Shown here piece after piece: positions 12,113 through 22,639 of a DNA stretch of 64,000 nt. The DNA lies in contig NW_022098008.1 in assembly GCF_002288925.2 (NCBI RefSeq), positions 8,042,036-8,106,035 of the forward strand. The letters run 5' to 3'. Position 1 is the first letter of the stretch; the number at the start of each line of letters is the position of its first letter. The translations under genes and the position numbers were made by a program. This DNA comes from Delphinapterus leucas (Eukaryota; Chordata; Mammalia; Artiodactyla; Monodontidae). A model generated the notes under the pieces. That model worked only from the letters and a program-made list of their open reading frames with translations. It did no database searches and was not told where the DNA came from.

Positions 12113-13857
12113 AAACGAAGGGTTGCAACGAAGTGCACAGCTACTTCCAGAAAGTAGCTGTACTTTCTGGAATTAAATCTAGTAAACAATAATGGATGAG
12201 TTACCCACGGATCAAATTAATTTACCTCAAATGACTTCCTATTGATATAGCAGTGCTTGGTAGCAAAGTTCGTTGATAATCCAGTTTAAAAGCTGTTACT
12301 TATTCAACTACATTGCGGCAAGTATGAGATGATGCCTTCCCGTGACAAGCCTGCTGGGAGTCCAGAGCAATGGAAAACCGAGGGGTATCACTTACTGTAA
12401 AACCGCCTGAGCAGCACAACATGGTCTTCTAATCACTAGAGCCTCGTTTTCAGAAGTCATAGAAGACACAATGTGAATACAACATCCCACAAAGCCCTCA
12501 TGCTCCCTTTGCTCTTGGTCTTCATCTGTTTTTCCTGGAGAGGTTGCCTTGGATACAAGTATCCTTACGCCTGCAAAGTCTACCCCCTGTGGCAAATTAG
12601 CAAATCGGCATTCAGTTTAATAAATCTGCCTGCTATTAACTTTCCTGCATGGCTCAAACTCCCAAAGATTTCATGGAGATTTGATAATCTCTGTGAAAAC
12701 TGACAAAACCAGTCCCTGGACTCTCAAATTGGACAGCTGAATCCAGAATTGTGGTGACCATTGTGGGGGCACAGGGACCGCCCTGAACTCCTGCCCCAGG
12801 GGAAGGAGAGCTTCTTTCTTGATAAAGACACTGGGACTGCAATGACTGAGGTTGGCTTCTGAAAAGCCACCGGGACTTCCCTAATTATGCCTAACACTCA
12901 AGACCTAGACCAGCTGTCCTCCAGGAAGGATGACAGTACTGCATCCTTAATAATGATCTCAGGCTTGACCTTCCACTGCTTAGAACAATCAGCCAGGGCA
13001 GTAGCATGGGACTGCTTTCCTCCTGCTGGGTGGTCTTCCATCCCTGTGAGCACCCTGGAGAGCTACCATGCTGGTGGCCAGTGGACAGAACCACATGACA
13101 TCATTTGGCTCCACAGTCAGGTCTATCTGATGTATAAGAATTTGGTGAGTGAGCACATACCTAGTGATGGCTCCATGGCACAACAATCCAAAGCTATCAG
13201 AAGGGAAAACACATGGCATGAACATTTTGTTAGGTCATAAGGGGTCAGGCCCAATAGAAGATCTTCATTTTATTACTGGATTCCCTTTTGTATTTATCAT
13301 CCTGCCTCTGAATGAAATCCAAACAATGGTCCCAAATAAATTCTCTTGCTATTTGCACTCTCCATTCACCTATGCTTACTGTGAAAGAGGGGGACATGTC
13401 TGGGTCAGAACCATTCCCCACAGAGTCAGGGGAGGAGACCGTAGGATGTCCTTCAGATCATCTCACTCTGCAGTGAAGAGACTCAGACGTCAAGACTCAG
13501 ATTCACCCTGAGCCCCGAATTCACCAGCGAGTCTCTCAAGACTGGGGAATAAAAAGCACTAAGCATTCATCTACGAAGGAATTCCCACATAGAAGGAGGT
13601 AGTTAAACATGCTTTTTAAGAATAAACAAAAGGTATTATGGAAAAGTCTGATATATTTCTAAACAAATTGGCAAAAAATAAGGCCTACACATGAAGCTCA
13701 TTCTAGCTCATTCTAGCTCATGCCCTAGCATTCACTGCGTCCCCCAGATTTCCTAATCCATTCCCCAAACTGCCCAGACTGGGAAGTGAGACCCAGTGGT
13801 CATGAGGTATTTAAGACCTACACCTCTAATCATCCTATACCCCTCTGTAGGCTGTGA
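12113..13857. other. Unassigned sequence with moderate-length open frames
   Basis: No family recognised. Overlapping open frames of up to about 120 codons occur on the plus strand (12887-13240, 13149-13511) but in different phases and without protein motifs. The longer ones have no flanking splice-site pattern that I can support. A short 10-bp tandem (AGCTCATTCT) lies near 13690-13720. This could be a decayed LTR or transposon that I do not recognise. Confidence 0.4.
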
Positions 13858-14445
13858 GGGGCTGAATGATGCCCCAACCTTGGCAACAATGCCTACGTCC
13901 TGATCCCTGGAACCTGTGAATATGTCACCTTACGTGGTGAAATGGACTTTACAGATGTGATTAAGGGACATATCTGGAGATGGGAAAATTACCCTGATTA
14001 TCTGAGTGGGTCCAATCTAATTGCATGAGTTAAAATTGGAAGAGGAAGTCAGGGGAGTGAGTCCTCTTCTTCCTCAGAAGAGGAAGTCAGGAAGTCAGGC
14101 AGCACGAGGAGGAACTAGAGGTAGGGAGAGTGTGCCAAGATCTGAGAGAGGCCTCTGGGAAGTAAGGGCAGCTCCCCTCTGACAACCGGCAAGGAAATGG
14201 GACCTCAGTCCTACAAACTCTAGGAACTGAATTATGCCAACGCCTGAATGCGCAAGGGACCAGGTTCTTCCCTAGAGCCTCCAGAAGGGAACTTACCCTG
14301 CTGACACCTGGATTGGAGCCCAGTGAGACCCACACTGGACTAGATTCTGACCTCCAGAACTGGAAGATAATAGATGTGTGTAGTTTTAACCCATGTCATC
14401 TGTGTTTATTAGCTATAGCAGCAACAGAAAACGAATACGTAGTTT
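13858..14445 (+). mobile_element. MLT1-type LTR (ERVL-MaLR), plus strand
   Basis: Reads through the MLT1D-like layout. It opens with a GGCTGAATGATGCCCC start and CCTGGAACCTGTGAATATGT, then ACAGATGTGATTAAGG. CCTCCAGAAGG and CTCCAGAACTGGAAGATAATA follow, and the 3' end is TTAGCTATAGCAGCAACAGAAAACGAATAC. It is a solo LTR without coding sequence. An internal imperfect duplication of AGAGGAAGTCAGG (14041 and 14079) encloses a short hairpin at 14063-14083. Confidence 0.82.
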
Positions 14446-14477
14446 TCATGCAAATTTCCTTTTTAATTAAAACCTTT

Positions 14478-15055
14478 CCAATAGCTAAAACATGGAAGCA
14501 ACCTAAGTGTCCATCGACAGATGAATGGGTAAAGAAGATGTGGCACATATATACGACAGAATATTATTCAGCCATAAAAAAGAATGTTACTCAGCCATAA
14601 AAGAGAATGAAATAATGCCATTTGCAGCAACATGGATGGACCTAGAGACTATCATACAAAGTGAAGTAAGTCAGACAGAGAAAGACAAATATATATGATA
14701 TCACTTATAAGTGCAATCTAAAAAATGATACAAATGAACTTATTTACAAAATAGAAATAGACTCACAGACATAGAAAACATACTTATGGTTACTAATTGG
14801 GAAGGGTGGGGAGGAATAAATTAGGAATTTGGGATTAAAACATACACACTACTGTATATAAAATAGATAACCAACAAGGACTTCCTGTCTAGCACAGGGA
14901 ACTCTACTCAATATCTTGTAATAAGCTATAATAGAAGAGAATCTGAAAAAGAATCTATATCTCTATACATATATACGTAAAACTGAATCACTTTGCTCTA
15001 CACCTGAAACTTGCACAACATTGTAAATAAACTATATTTCAATTAAAAAGAAACA
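14478..15055 (+). mobile_element. 5'-truncated L1 3' end (ORF2 C-terminus and 3' UTR)
   Basis: Starts within the ORF2 C-terminal coding region ([19 protein letters not shown] in translation), continues through the 3' UTR and ends in an A-rich tail near 15055. Around 14566-14609 a segment containing CAGCCATAAAA is duplicated in tandem. It abuts the preceding MLT1. The ORF2 piece has stops and is not functional. Confidence 0.88.
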
Positions 15056-15819
15056 AACAAAAACTTTCCACTTTAACCAATCCTATTCTTTCCAGTTGAA
15101 GACTTTAATCAGCCTGAACTCTACTTCTCTCTTGTAAACCAATCCCCTTCCTCAGTTGAGATAATTTAGAAATGATTTTATAATTTTTATACTAACTTTT
15201 CAAATATATTAAAAGCATCAGTGGATTTCCATGCTGCATTTTAGCCCAAGTGATTCCAGCTTGACTAATCACAGCAGTGTCAGTTAAGAGTGATGTAATC
15301 CTGAACTCCAAAAGGAGAATGGACGCTATCTTTCCTGACCCTGAAGGTGGTCTCAATCACGTCTGGCAATGACTGCATAGTGTATTCTGGAATGCACCAG
15401 GGCGTAGAGGGAAAAACAAAGATACTGATCTTCTAACCTCACAATCTGGTTTTAATATAATTTGTCTGCAGAAGAATCAACTATTAGAGAGTGATTTCCT
15501 CAAGTCCAAATTTTAAGACCCCTTTAATCTAGCCATCTGCTAAGATTATCTTGATAGGAATGAGGGAAATTTCAGTGAACATATGAATTTCTTTGTTTAT
15601 AAAATAAAAACTGAATCACATTCTTGACCCAGTCTGCTGATAAAAATTATGTTGACATACACACATCAGTACATGTGTATATGTGTATACTTAATGTATA
15701 TACAGATTTATACTATACACACACAATGATACATATGTGTATGTGTATATATAATATAGTCACATTTATATTACACGCAAACACATAACTACACACACGC
15801 GTTGATCAGGATAAGCTAG
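15056..15819. other. Unassigned sequence containing a TG/CA-rich tract
   Basis: No gene or repeat family recognised. The right half is dominated by alternating purine-pyrimidine sequence (listed separately). Confidence 0.5.
15653..15800. repeat. Alternating purine-pyrimidine (TG/CA/TA) low-complexity tract
   Basis: Repeated short runs of TGTGTATATGTGTATAC and ACACACAC on the same strand, so segments can also pair with each other. Imperfect microsatellite; such sequence is prone to Z-DNA or cruciform structure. Confidence 0.75.
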
Positions 15820-16345
15820 TTTAAGCTGCATCTGTTATCCATTGCCACATACAAACTACACTACCTTAGTGGCTCAAAACAACAAAATTGCATTCACTCC
15901 CAGTTCTGTGGGCCAGTGGTTTGGACTGGGCTCAGCTGGCAGTTCTTATGTGAGTTTTGCCTGGGGTCACCCATGTAGTTCAGTCTTCTGTGGCCCATCC
16001 AGGGCTGAATGGTCCAGGGCATGTCTATTCCCATGCCTGGAGGTGGATCCTGGCTGTCAGCCAGGTCTCTCTCTGCACATGGTCCCTCCCGAAGGATGCT
16101 GGCTACACAGGGTGGTCCAAAGGCAGCATGGAGGTCGAGCAGAAGTTACGAGGCCTCAAGAGGCCTTTGGTGGGGACTCCCTCAATGTTACTTCTCAGTT
16201 TATTCATCAAAGAAAGTCACAAGCTCTGCCCAGTTTTGGGGGGCTGGAGAAAGAAATTGTACTCCCTGATGAGAAGAGCAACAATTCACATTGTGAAGGT
16301 GATGGAGGAATTTATGGCTATTTTCATAATCTATCGTAACCCCCA
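15820..16345 (-). mobile_element. MLT1-type LTR (ERVL-MaLR), minus strand
   Basis: Reverse-complement MLT1 pattern. It begins TATCCATTGCCACATACAAAC followed by CTTAGTGGCTCAAAACAAC, then GGGTCACCCATGTAG and GAGGCCTCAAGAGGCC. It ends in a CAAAGAAAGTCACAAG segment and a TTTTCATAATCTAT terminus. The overlapping plus-strand frames of 86-165 codons are read-through of the LTR and not genes. Confidence 0.75.
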
Positions 16346-17739
16346 AATCTCAAAGGTTTATTTTTACTAATGCTGCATGCCCACCTTGGTCTGCTAGGGG
16401 CTCTGCTCCACATTATTCCTCATAAGGAAGGGCGGGGTGATGGATTTCTTCCTCGGTGCAGAGCACACTGGGTTGGTTACCATAGCTGAGGGAAAGATAC
16501 CAGTCAGGTGTCTTGCGGACAATTAAATGCTCTGTCAAGGAGTGACATGAGTCACCTTCAACCAGTCACGGTTTGAAGTAAGTTACAAGGCCACACCTGA
16601 CCTGAGAGGAATGGGAGGCAAAGTCCTTATCATGTGCCTACAAAGAGGGGAACTCAAATATGAGCAAACATATATGTTAATAAGCATCACAGCATATATG
16701 CACACACACATACACGCATACACTGTCAATCTGTTGGTTTCACACAGACATCTCAGATATTTGGAAGTGTCCAGAATGCTATCAGTGTTTTGGAAATTAT
16801 ATCTTCTATCTGTTGAGAGAGAAAAATAACAAAATTGGTAGTACTTTGTCTTTTCTGTAAGAAATTTTGGTAGGAAGACTAATTCTCTCTTGTTTGTTCC
16901 AGAGATAGTGATGAAAATGGAATTTACTTGTCAATATCCAATTACCTTTGATCAGATACGGAAGGATTTTATCCACAATCTGACTAAAAAGATATATTGC
17001 CATTTTGTAGTAAGTCTTTAGACATTCCACGCTACGGTAGTTCGGGTGTTCACAAATGTTCAGTCTCTTTCTCTTTCTCCGTGCTGGTTAGTCCCCCATC
17101 CAAGTAAAATTAAATGCTGTCATGTGACTTGATTTGGCCAATGAAATTCCACTTTATATTTGCATATGATTCTACATTACAAAGCATTATTAAAAATATT
17201 TTAACAAAGTTATCAAGACAATAATTAGAAGTTAGCTTGCTCTCATGCAAACTTTGCTAAGTAAAGATGATTCTGCAAACAACATATGTGCTTTTTAAAA
17301 AAAGGCAAACCAAATACTGAATCATCTCGACAACCAGTTAGAATTGTTGGACCCAACTAATGGTAATATTTTTTAAAAATTTGAAATGAAGGTAGAAAAT
17401 ACTTTGTATTTTTTAATTGTATTTTTTCTTAATACAATACTTTTCATGTTGGAATCTTTACAAGTCTGGAATGTAGTAGGAGGAGAGGTTTATAAATTCT
17501 AGTTGCATATAATGGCCCAACTTTTTTCAGGGACTTAATCTTTACTTCCTTCTTCTAAGAATGAGCTTTTCTCTTCATGCAGAAGATTATATTAATATTT
17601 AACTGAAATCTAAATTAGAGAATTTTTTTAACTTAAAATGCTACCGCCATAAATCAGCCACATTGGGTTTGCTCTCTTTTTCCTCGTATAATTCCACATT
17701 TATTTAAGAAGGTTTATGCTATTTCTCACTAGGTTTTAG
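16346..17739. other. Unassigned sequence, possibly old LTR debris at its left end
   Basis: About 16385-16660 (GTGCAGAGCACACTGGG, GAGTGACATGAGTCACC, CATGTGCCTACAAAGAGGGG) looks like a decayed LTR-type element that I cannot name. Near 17090-17165 there is an MLT1-like word (CATGTGACTTGATTTGGCCAATGAAAT). The remainder is AT-rich with nothing recognised. Confidence 0.4.
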
Positions 17740-18205
17740 GTAATAGTCCATCTAAGGATTTGAGTGTACAACACCAGGAAAGATATGCCCAAGTCCTACC
17801 CCCAGGACCTGTGAATGTGACTATTTGGATGAAGAGTCTTTGCAAGTGTAATTGAGTTGAGGATTTTGAGATGAGATCACCCTGGATTGCCCAGCTGGGC
17901 CCCAAATCCAATAACTAGTGTCTTGATAAGAGGCAGAAGGAAAGAGGAGAAGGCCATATGAAGACAGAGGCAGAGATTGGAGCAATGTATCTACAAGCCA
18001 AGGAAAGCCAAGGGCTGCCAGCTGCACCAGAAGCCAGGAGAGAGGTAAGGAAAGATTCTCCCTCAGAGCCTCCAGCAGAGACCAATATTGCCAAAACCTT
18101 GATTTCAGACTTCTCACCTTCAGAACTGTGGGAGAATAAATTTCCTTTGTTCTAAGCCACCCAATTTGGGGTGATTTTTTGTTGCAGTCCTAGGAACCTA
18201 AGAAG
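17740..18205 (+). mobile_element. MLT1-type LTR (ERVL-MaLR), plus strand
   Basis: Landmarks in order: AGTCCTACCCCCAGGACCTGTG, AATGTGACTATTTGGA, a GTGTCTTGATAAGAGG segment, GGCCATATGAAGAC, CTTGATTTCAGACTTC, CAGAACTGTGGGAGAATAAA, TAAGCCACCCAATTTG, and an end near CCTAGGAACCTAAGAAGA. Solo LTR; no internal region is present. Confidence 0.85.
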
Positions 18206-18889
18206 ATGCTCCATGTCTCTCAGGATTGCCTTCCCTCCTACATTTTTCTTTTTCTTTTTTTTGGCATTTCCCAACAAGGCAGCAGAACCGTAATCTCTGA
18301 ATTAATGCTGTTTAAAATCTCAGTGATTTCATTTCACAAGACTTCCTTTGAGTTCTGTAGAAAAATGACGGTTATCATACCACGTATACCAGGTGTCAAT
18401 CACAGATGTGAACGTGCATCTTGTGTTTTACACAGACATTTTTTAGCTCTCATTTGCACATACAGAGTAAATGGTACAGAGCTGAAATAAAAATGAGCCC
18501 TGTGTTGGTCCTGCCCCTGACAGTTGGCTGTGTGAACATGTGGGGTATAAACTACTGTATATATTCTATACTGATTTCCTTTTTTTTTTTTTTTGCTTCT
18601 ATTTTGTTTTCCAGGATTGAAAGTTGCCTCCAAAAAATGCCACAGTCTGAGATAAGTTAATGTTCTTCTGCCTATTAAAATGCAAATTCATACTTCTGCA
18701 AAAGTGATAGATTTGGGTAAACTTTACAGTTTTCTCCTCTCAATTCTTTACTGGTTTAATTGTAATCTGGATTGTCTATCAAAACTCAGCCTACCTCTCA
18801 AAGTTCAATTAAAGTGCCATTTCCCTTGTTTAGTTTCTCTCTTTCACTCTTAACTCTTACAATCTACTTTTTATACCTGTGAAATGCAG
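18206..18889. other. Unassigned AT-rich sequence
   Basis: No gene or repeat family recognised. Poly-T runs near 18250 and 18580 could be remnants of retroposon tails, but no attached element is identifiable. Confidence 0.45.
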
Positions 18890-19042
18890 CCACATTTATT
18901 GAACTCTTAGTAAGTGTCAGGTGCTATGCCAGACTGTCATGTAATGATTTCATTTATTCTTCAAAGAATACACCTACCATAAAGCCCTCTTTAGAGATGA
19001 AGAAACAGATCATCAGCATTCAGGAACTTGTCTGAGGTCACT
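18890..19042 (-). mobile_element. MIR SINE fragment (minus strand)
   Basis: Reverse-complement MIR 3' and core portions: ATTGAACTCTTAGTAAGTGTCAGG, then AGAGATGAAGAAACAGA. It ends at the CTGAGGTCACTG word, where the MLT1 insertion starts. Confidence 0.75.
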
Positions 19043-19615
19043 GTATTAGTATGTTATTGCTGTGTAACAAAGTTCCACAAATATAGCTGCTTGAAACACA
19101 AATTTATTATTTCACAGTTCTTTGGTCAGAAGCCCAACACAGCAGGACTGGTTACTCAGCTTGGAATCCTTCAAGGCTAAAAATCAAGGTGTTGGCCAGG
19201 CTGTGCTCCTTTCTGGAGGCTCTCTGGTAGGCTCTGCTTCCAAGCTCAGGCCCATTGTTGGCAGAATTCTGTTCCTTGTAGTTGTAGGACTGAGGTCCCC
19301 ATTTGCTTGACACCCGGCCTCCTCCATCTTCACGTCAGCAACAGCACATCAGGTACTTCTCGTACTTTGAATCTTTTCAACTTCCTCTCCTGCCTCTGCT
19401 TTTAACGGCTCCTGGGATTACACTGGGCCCTCCTAGATAATCCAGGATAATCTCACTATTTTAAGGTCAACTGATTAGTAATCCTGATTACATTTCAAAC
19501 GCCCCTTGCTGTGTATGGTAACACAGTCATGGGCGTGGTATCTCATCATTTTCAGTCCTGGAGATTAGGATTGGAATGTTCTTAGGGATATAATTCTGCC
19601 TAGCCATATTTTTCA
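19043..19615 (-). mobile_element. MLT1-type LTR (MLT1D-like), minus strand
   Basis: Reverse MLT1D-like landmarks: TATTGCTGTGTAACAAAGTTCC, then AAATTTATTATTTCACAGTTC, AAATCAAGGTGTTGGCCAGG, CCTCCTCCATCTTCACG and ATAATCCAGGATAATCTC. After these come GGTAACACAGTCATG, TGGAGATTAGGATTGGAATG and a terminal ATAATTCTGCCTAGCC. It directly abuts the MIR on its left and may have inserted into it. Confidence 0.87.
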
Positions 19616-19759
19616 TAGCTTGTAAGGGACAGACCAAGGCTGTAAACCCAAATCTGTTTTATTCTTTGACCTATGTCCCGCTTCCTCCTTAAGCTCACCT
19701 TAACCTAGATCTGAGCTGTGGAAACACACACAGTAAACTCTGAGGATGCTAGTGAGATG

Positions 19760-19965
19760 GTAGAGTGTAATGTCTAAAACCACAGACTCTAGGTCGTCCT
19801 GCCTGGAGTCAAATACTCAGTCCCCTCATCTGTAGGATGGGTGTAATATCAATATCCACCTCTAAGGGTGGTTATGAGAATTAAGTGACTTAATATTTGT
19901 AAAAGCCTGAGAACATTGCCTGGCATATGGCAAACATTGTAGAAGTGATTTTAAATAAATAAAAA
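19760..19965 (+). mobile_element. MIR SINE (plus strand, internally deleted)
   Basis: MIR head (AGAGTGTAATGTCTAAAACCAC) and CCTGGAGTCAAAT, with the central part shortened, then CCTCATCTGTAGGATGGG, a TTATGAGAATTAAGTGA segment and CATTGCCTGGCATATGG. Confidence 0.82.
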
Positions 19966-20929
19966 TAAATGAACATAAGGTGGGAGAGAGAAAGAGACAG
20001 AGAGGACAGCAATTGAGATGTGATTTTTCCCATGTTACTACACCATGATAGTTTATAGCTTGTTTAAAAGTTGAAGTTTTTGTGATTGTAACACCACCCT
20101 ACTTTTCAGCTAATACTGTAAGATGTATCTTCACCAAGTTTCAACCTACTTTTGGGGATAAGGAATATGATTCCTATGCATTAGATGCTCACTAATCACT
20201 TGAGGAGTTGAAATGGATTCAGGAAAATTATATAAAAGGGACTTCATGATTTTTTTTTTGATGTTGCCTATTTCCAGACAGGTTATTAGGTGGGAAAATA
20301 ATTATAAAAAGATATTTTTCTGTTCTTAAAAAGTTTCATTTTAGAAAGGATTTGGAGAGTTTTATTTATTGAAGCAGCTGCTCTAAGAACAAAATCACAA
20401 CATAGTTAATAAATAGTTAAAATAATCTCTGTGATTGAAAGACCCTTGTTATAACTATGGTGTTATAGCTGACATAGCCGCCGATGACCTCCATGGACAG
20501 CTCTGATGTGTAATATGAAGATATCTACAAAGCTTGCATCTGCCCTACAATTCCATGTCCCCTGGTTGATCACAGCTATGGAAACTGCTCTTAATGTCTA
20601 ACAAAATATCTTTATTAATACTCATGATACCTGAGAAGGATAAGTCTTCATCTGTGAAATAGCACCTGGTAATTTATCAGATGATTGAGAGAAAAACAAG
20701 AACTATTCCTTTCTTAGAACGGATGCTTAGAAAAGAAAACAGATTTTTCCCAATGAAATTATATGTTATGTTTGCATACTAGCATATTTACAGTACAAAT
20801 ATACTGGTAAAACCTTAACACTAAATAATAGTAGAATAAAAATAGGTTGCATGTCTTTGACTCACTAGAGAGTGAAAAAATACAGGAAACAATATCTAGA
20901 TCAGCAGATGAGAGGGAACAAAAGAAGGA
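19966..20929. other. Unassigned AT-rich sequence
   Basis: Nothing recognised apart from A/T-rich low complexity. Its right end may belong to the decayed L1M fragment that follows. Confidence 0.45.
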
Positions 20930-21245
20930 AACAGGAAGCAAAAAGAAAGAAAGCAGAAGTAAGAACTAACATATCAGTTACAACAATAAATAGGAGTCGA
21001 ACTCAATTATAAAACAAAAGATTCACAGAGTCACAAAGCAAATTCTACTATATGCTATTCAAAAAGAGACACACTTAAAATAATATATGGCTTAAAAATA
21101 AAATGATGGGAAAATATATAAGGCAAATGAAATTAAACAAAGAGAAGTAGGAATAACAATATTAATTAAAAAGTCAATTTCAAGGCAAAATTTTTTTAAA
21201 TGGTCATTTTATGTAGTTAATTGATATGTCCCAAAATAGAAATTC
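20930..21245 (+). mobile_element. Ancient L1M/HAL1-type fragment (endonuclease region)
   Basis: Low-identity homology by eye to L1 ORF2 endonuclease coding sequence. Landmarks are CTATTCAAAAAGAGACACAC (equivalent to the LQETH region), then GATGGGAAAATATATAAGGC and GTAGGAATAACAATATTAA (equivalent to AGVAILIS). Frames are broken throughout. HAL1 versus L1M cannot be separated without a search. Confidence 0.5.
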
Positions 21246-22111
21246 ATGAGACATGAAACATTTGTATTGATTTCTAGAGTTCATTTTTCCTATAAATATT
21301 TAATGCATGTCTACCCTGTGCCTGGCATCGTGTTAGAACTTGAGAACACACATTTTTAACAGATGTGAGTATAGTCTCTGCTTTAAAAGTTTAAGCTTAA
21401 AAAAGTAAATTAATGTACTAATAATTTAAATATACTTGTAGGAGAAAGAGATCGGAAGGAGATACAACAAATGTTAAGTGTGTAGGCATTATGATTTCTT
21501 TTTTATTTACATGCTTGTTTATGCTTTTATCTACCTTACAATTTTTCTACATTAATAAATATTATAAAATCATCATATGATACTTGTGCTCCCAACCACT
21601 GCTCGTGGCTTGCCCTTGCCTCCAGCCTCTCTGCCCAACTCAGAGAATGTTGGGAGATTCTCCTGGGATTGCTTCACTCAGTTCTGAGGAGATCGGGTCC
21701 CTCACAAAAGATGACATCAGCAATTATGCTCCTTTTTCAAAGTTTCTGGCATCAGGATGGCTTTTTATCCTGGTTTTCAATGCTGACTGAGATTGAGAGT
21801 AGACATACATATAACAAAAATATGGAGTAGCCCCAATAACTGTATTTTACCTGCAAGCTATGTCAGGCCCTACAGAAGAGTCAAGCCAACACTTTCATAC
21901 CATTAATCTTGAATAGAATATTATACTATGAAACATTTCAGATATTCAAAAAAGTATGAAGAATACCATAATGATCAACAATGTCCCAACAGCATAGCTT
22001 AAGAAACAAAAGAGTACATTTCCACTTAAACATCCCACATATTCCTAGAACATATATGCCAAAGACTGAATGAATCTTCATTCAGTATTACATACATATA
22101 AGAATTATATA
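21246..22111. other. Unassigned AT-rich sequence
   Basis: About 21285-21400 (TGTGCCTGGCATCGTGTTAG) has a weak L2 or MIR 3'-end look. The rest shows no recognised element and no coding signal. Confidence 0.4.
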
Positions 22112-22283
22112 TGGTTAGGAGCATTGGTGCTGGGGCTAGATGGTCTGGATTTAAATCTAGTTCCTGCTGTACAACTAGGTAGCTTTCAGTAAGTTACTTA
22201 ATTTCTTCATGTCTCTGTTCCTCATCCATAATTTGAGAAATTATGGTATCTACCTCATAAAGATTCGTAAATATTGAGTTTAA
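22112..22283 (+). mobile_element. MIR SINE (plus strand)
   Basis: Landmarks: GGTTAGGAGCATTGGTGCTGG, GGATTTAAATCTAG, TTCAGTAAGTTACTTAATTTC and CCTCATCCATAATTTGAG, then ACCTCATAAAGATTCG. Diverged full-body MIR merging into the short tandem repeat on its right. Confidence 0.82.
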
Positions 22284-22284
22284 T

Positions 22285-22380
22285 ATATGTAAATGCATAT
22301 ATTAATGCATTCAGGATGTATGCATGTAATGCATTCAGGATGCATTCATGTAATGCATATATGTAAATGCATTCAGGATA
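22285..22380. repeat. ATGCAT-rich imperfect minisatellite
   Basis: The word AATGCATTCAGGAT recurs exactly at 22304-22317, 22328-22341 and 22366-22379, separated by ATGTAAATGCATAT-type spacers. The self-complementary ATGCAT core appears six times. Probably grown by slippage from the 3' end of the adjacent MIR. Confidence 0.85.
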
Positions 22381-22639
22381 ATTCTTAATACTTCTAAGAG
22401 CTTCCTCTCTTGATGAATGGTGCTGCTTCACTGCCTCACTGTCCAAGCCAGCTACGGTATACTTGCTGATAGTCACCAGGTTCTACAGATTTGTCATTTT
22501 TCTTGAATCCATCCTCTCCTTTAAATTCTCCCTTCCACAATTTTGAAAATCATTTCTTAATTAGGCTATTGCAATACTGCCTCCCTTTCTACTTCTACTC
22601 CTTTTCTCATGTAACTCAGAAATTCATCATTTAAAAGTT

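Noticed and set aside
15842..16370. Overlapping plus-strand frames of 86-165 codons
   Set aside because: They fall wholly inside a minus-strand MLT1 LTR and show no protein motif.
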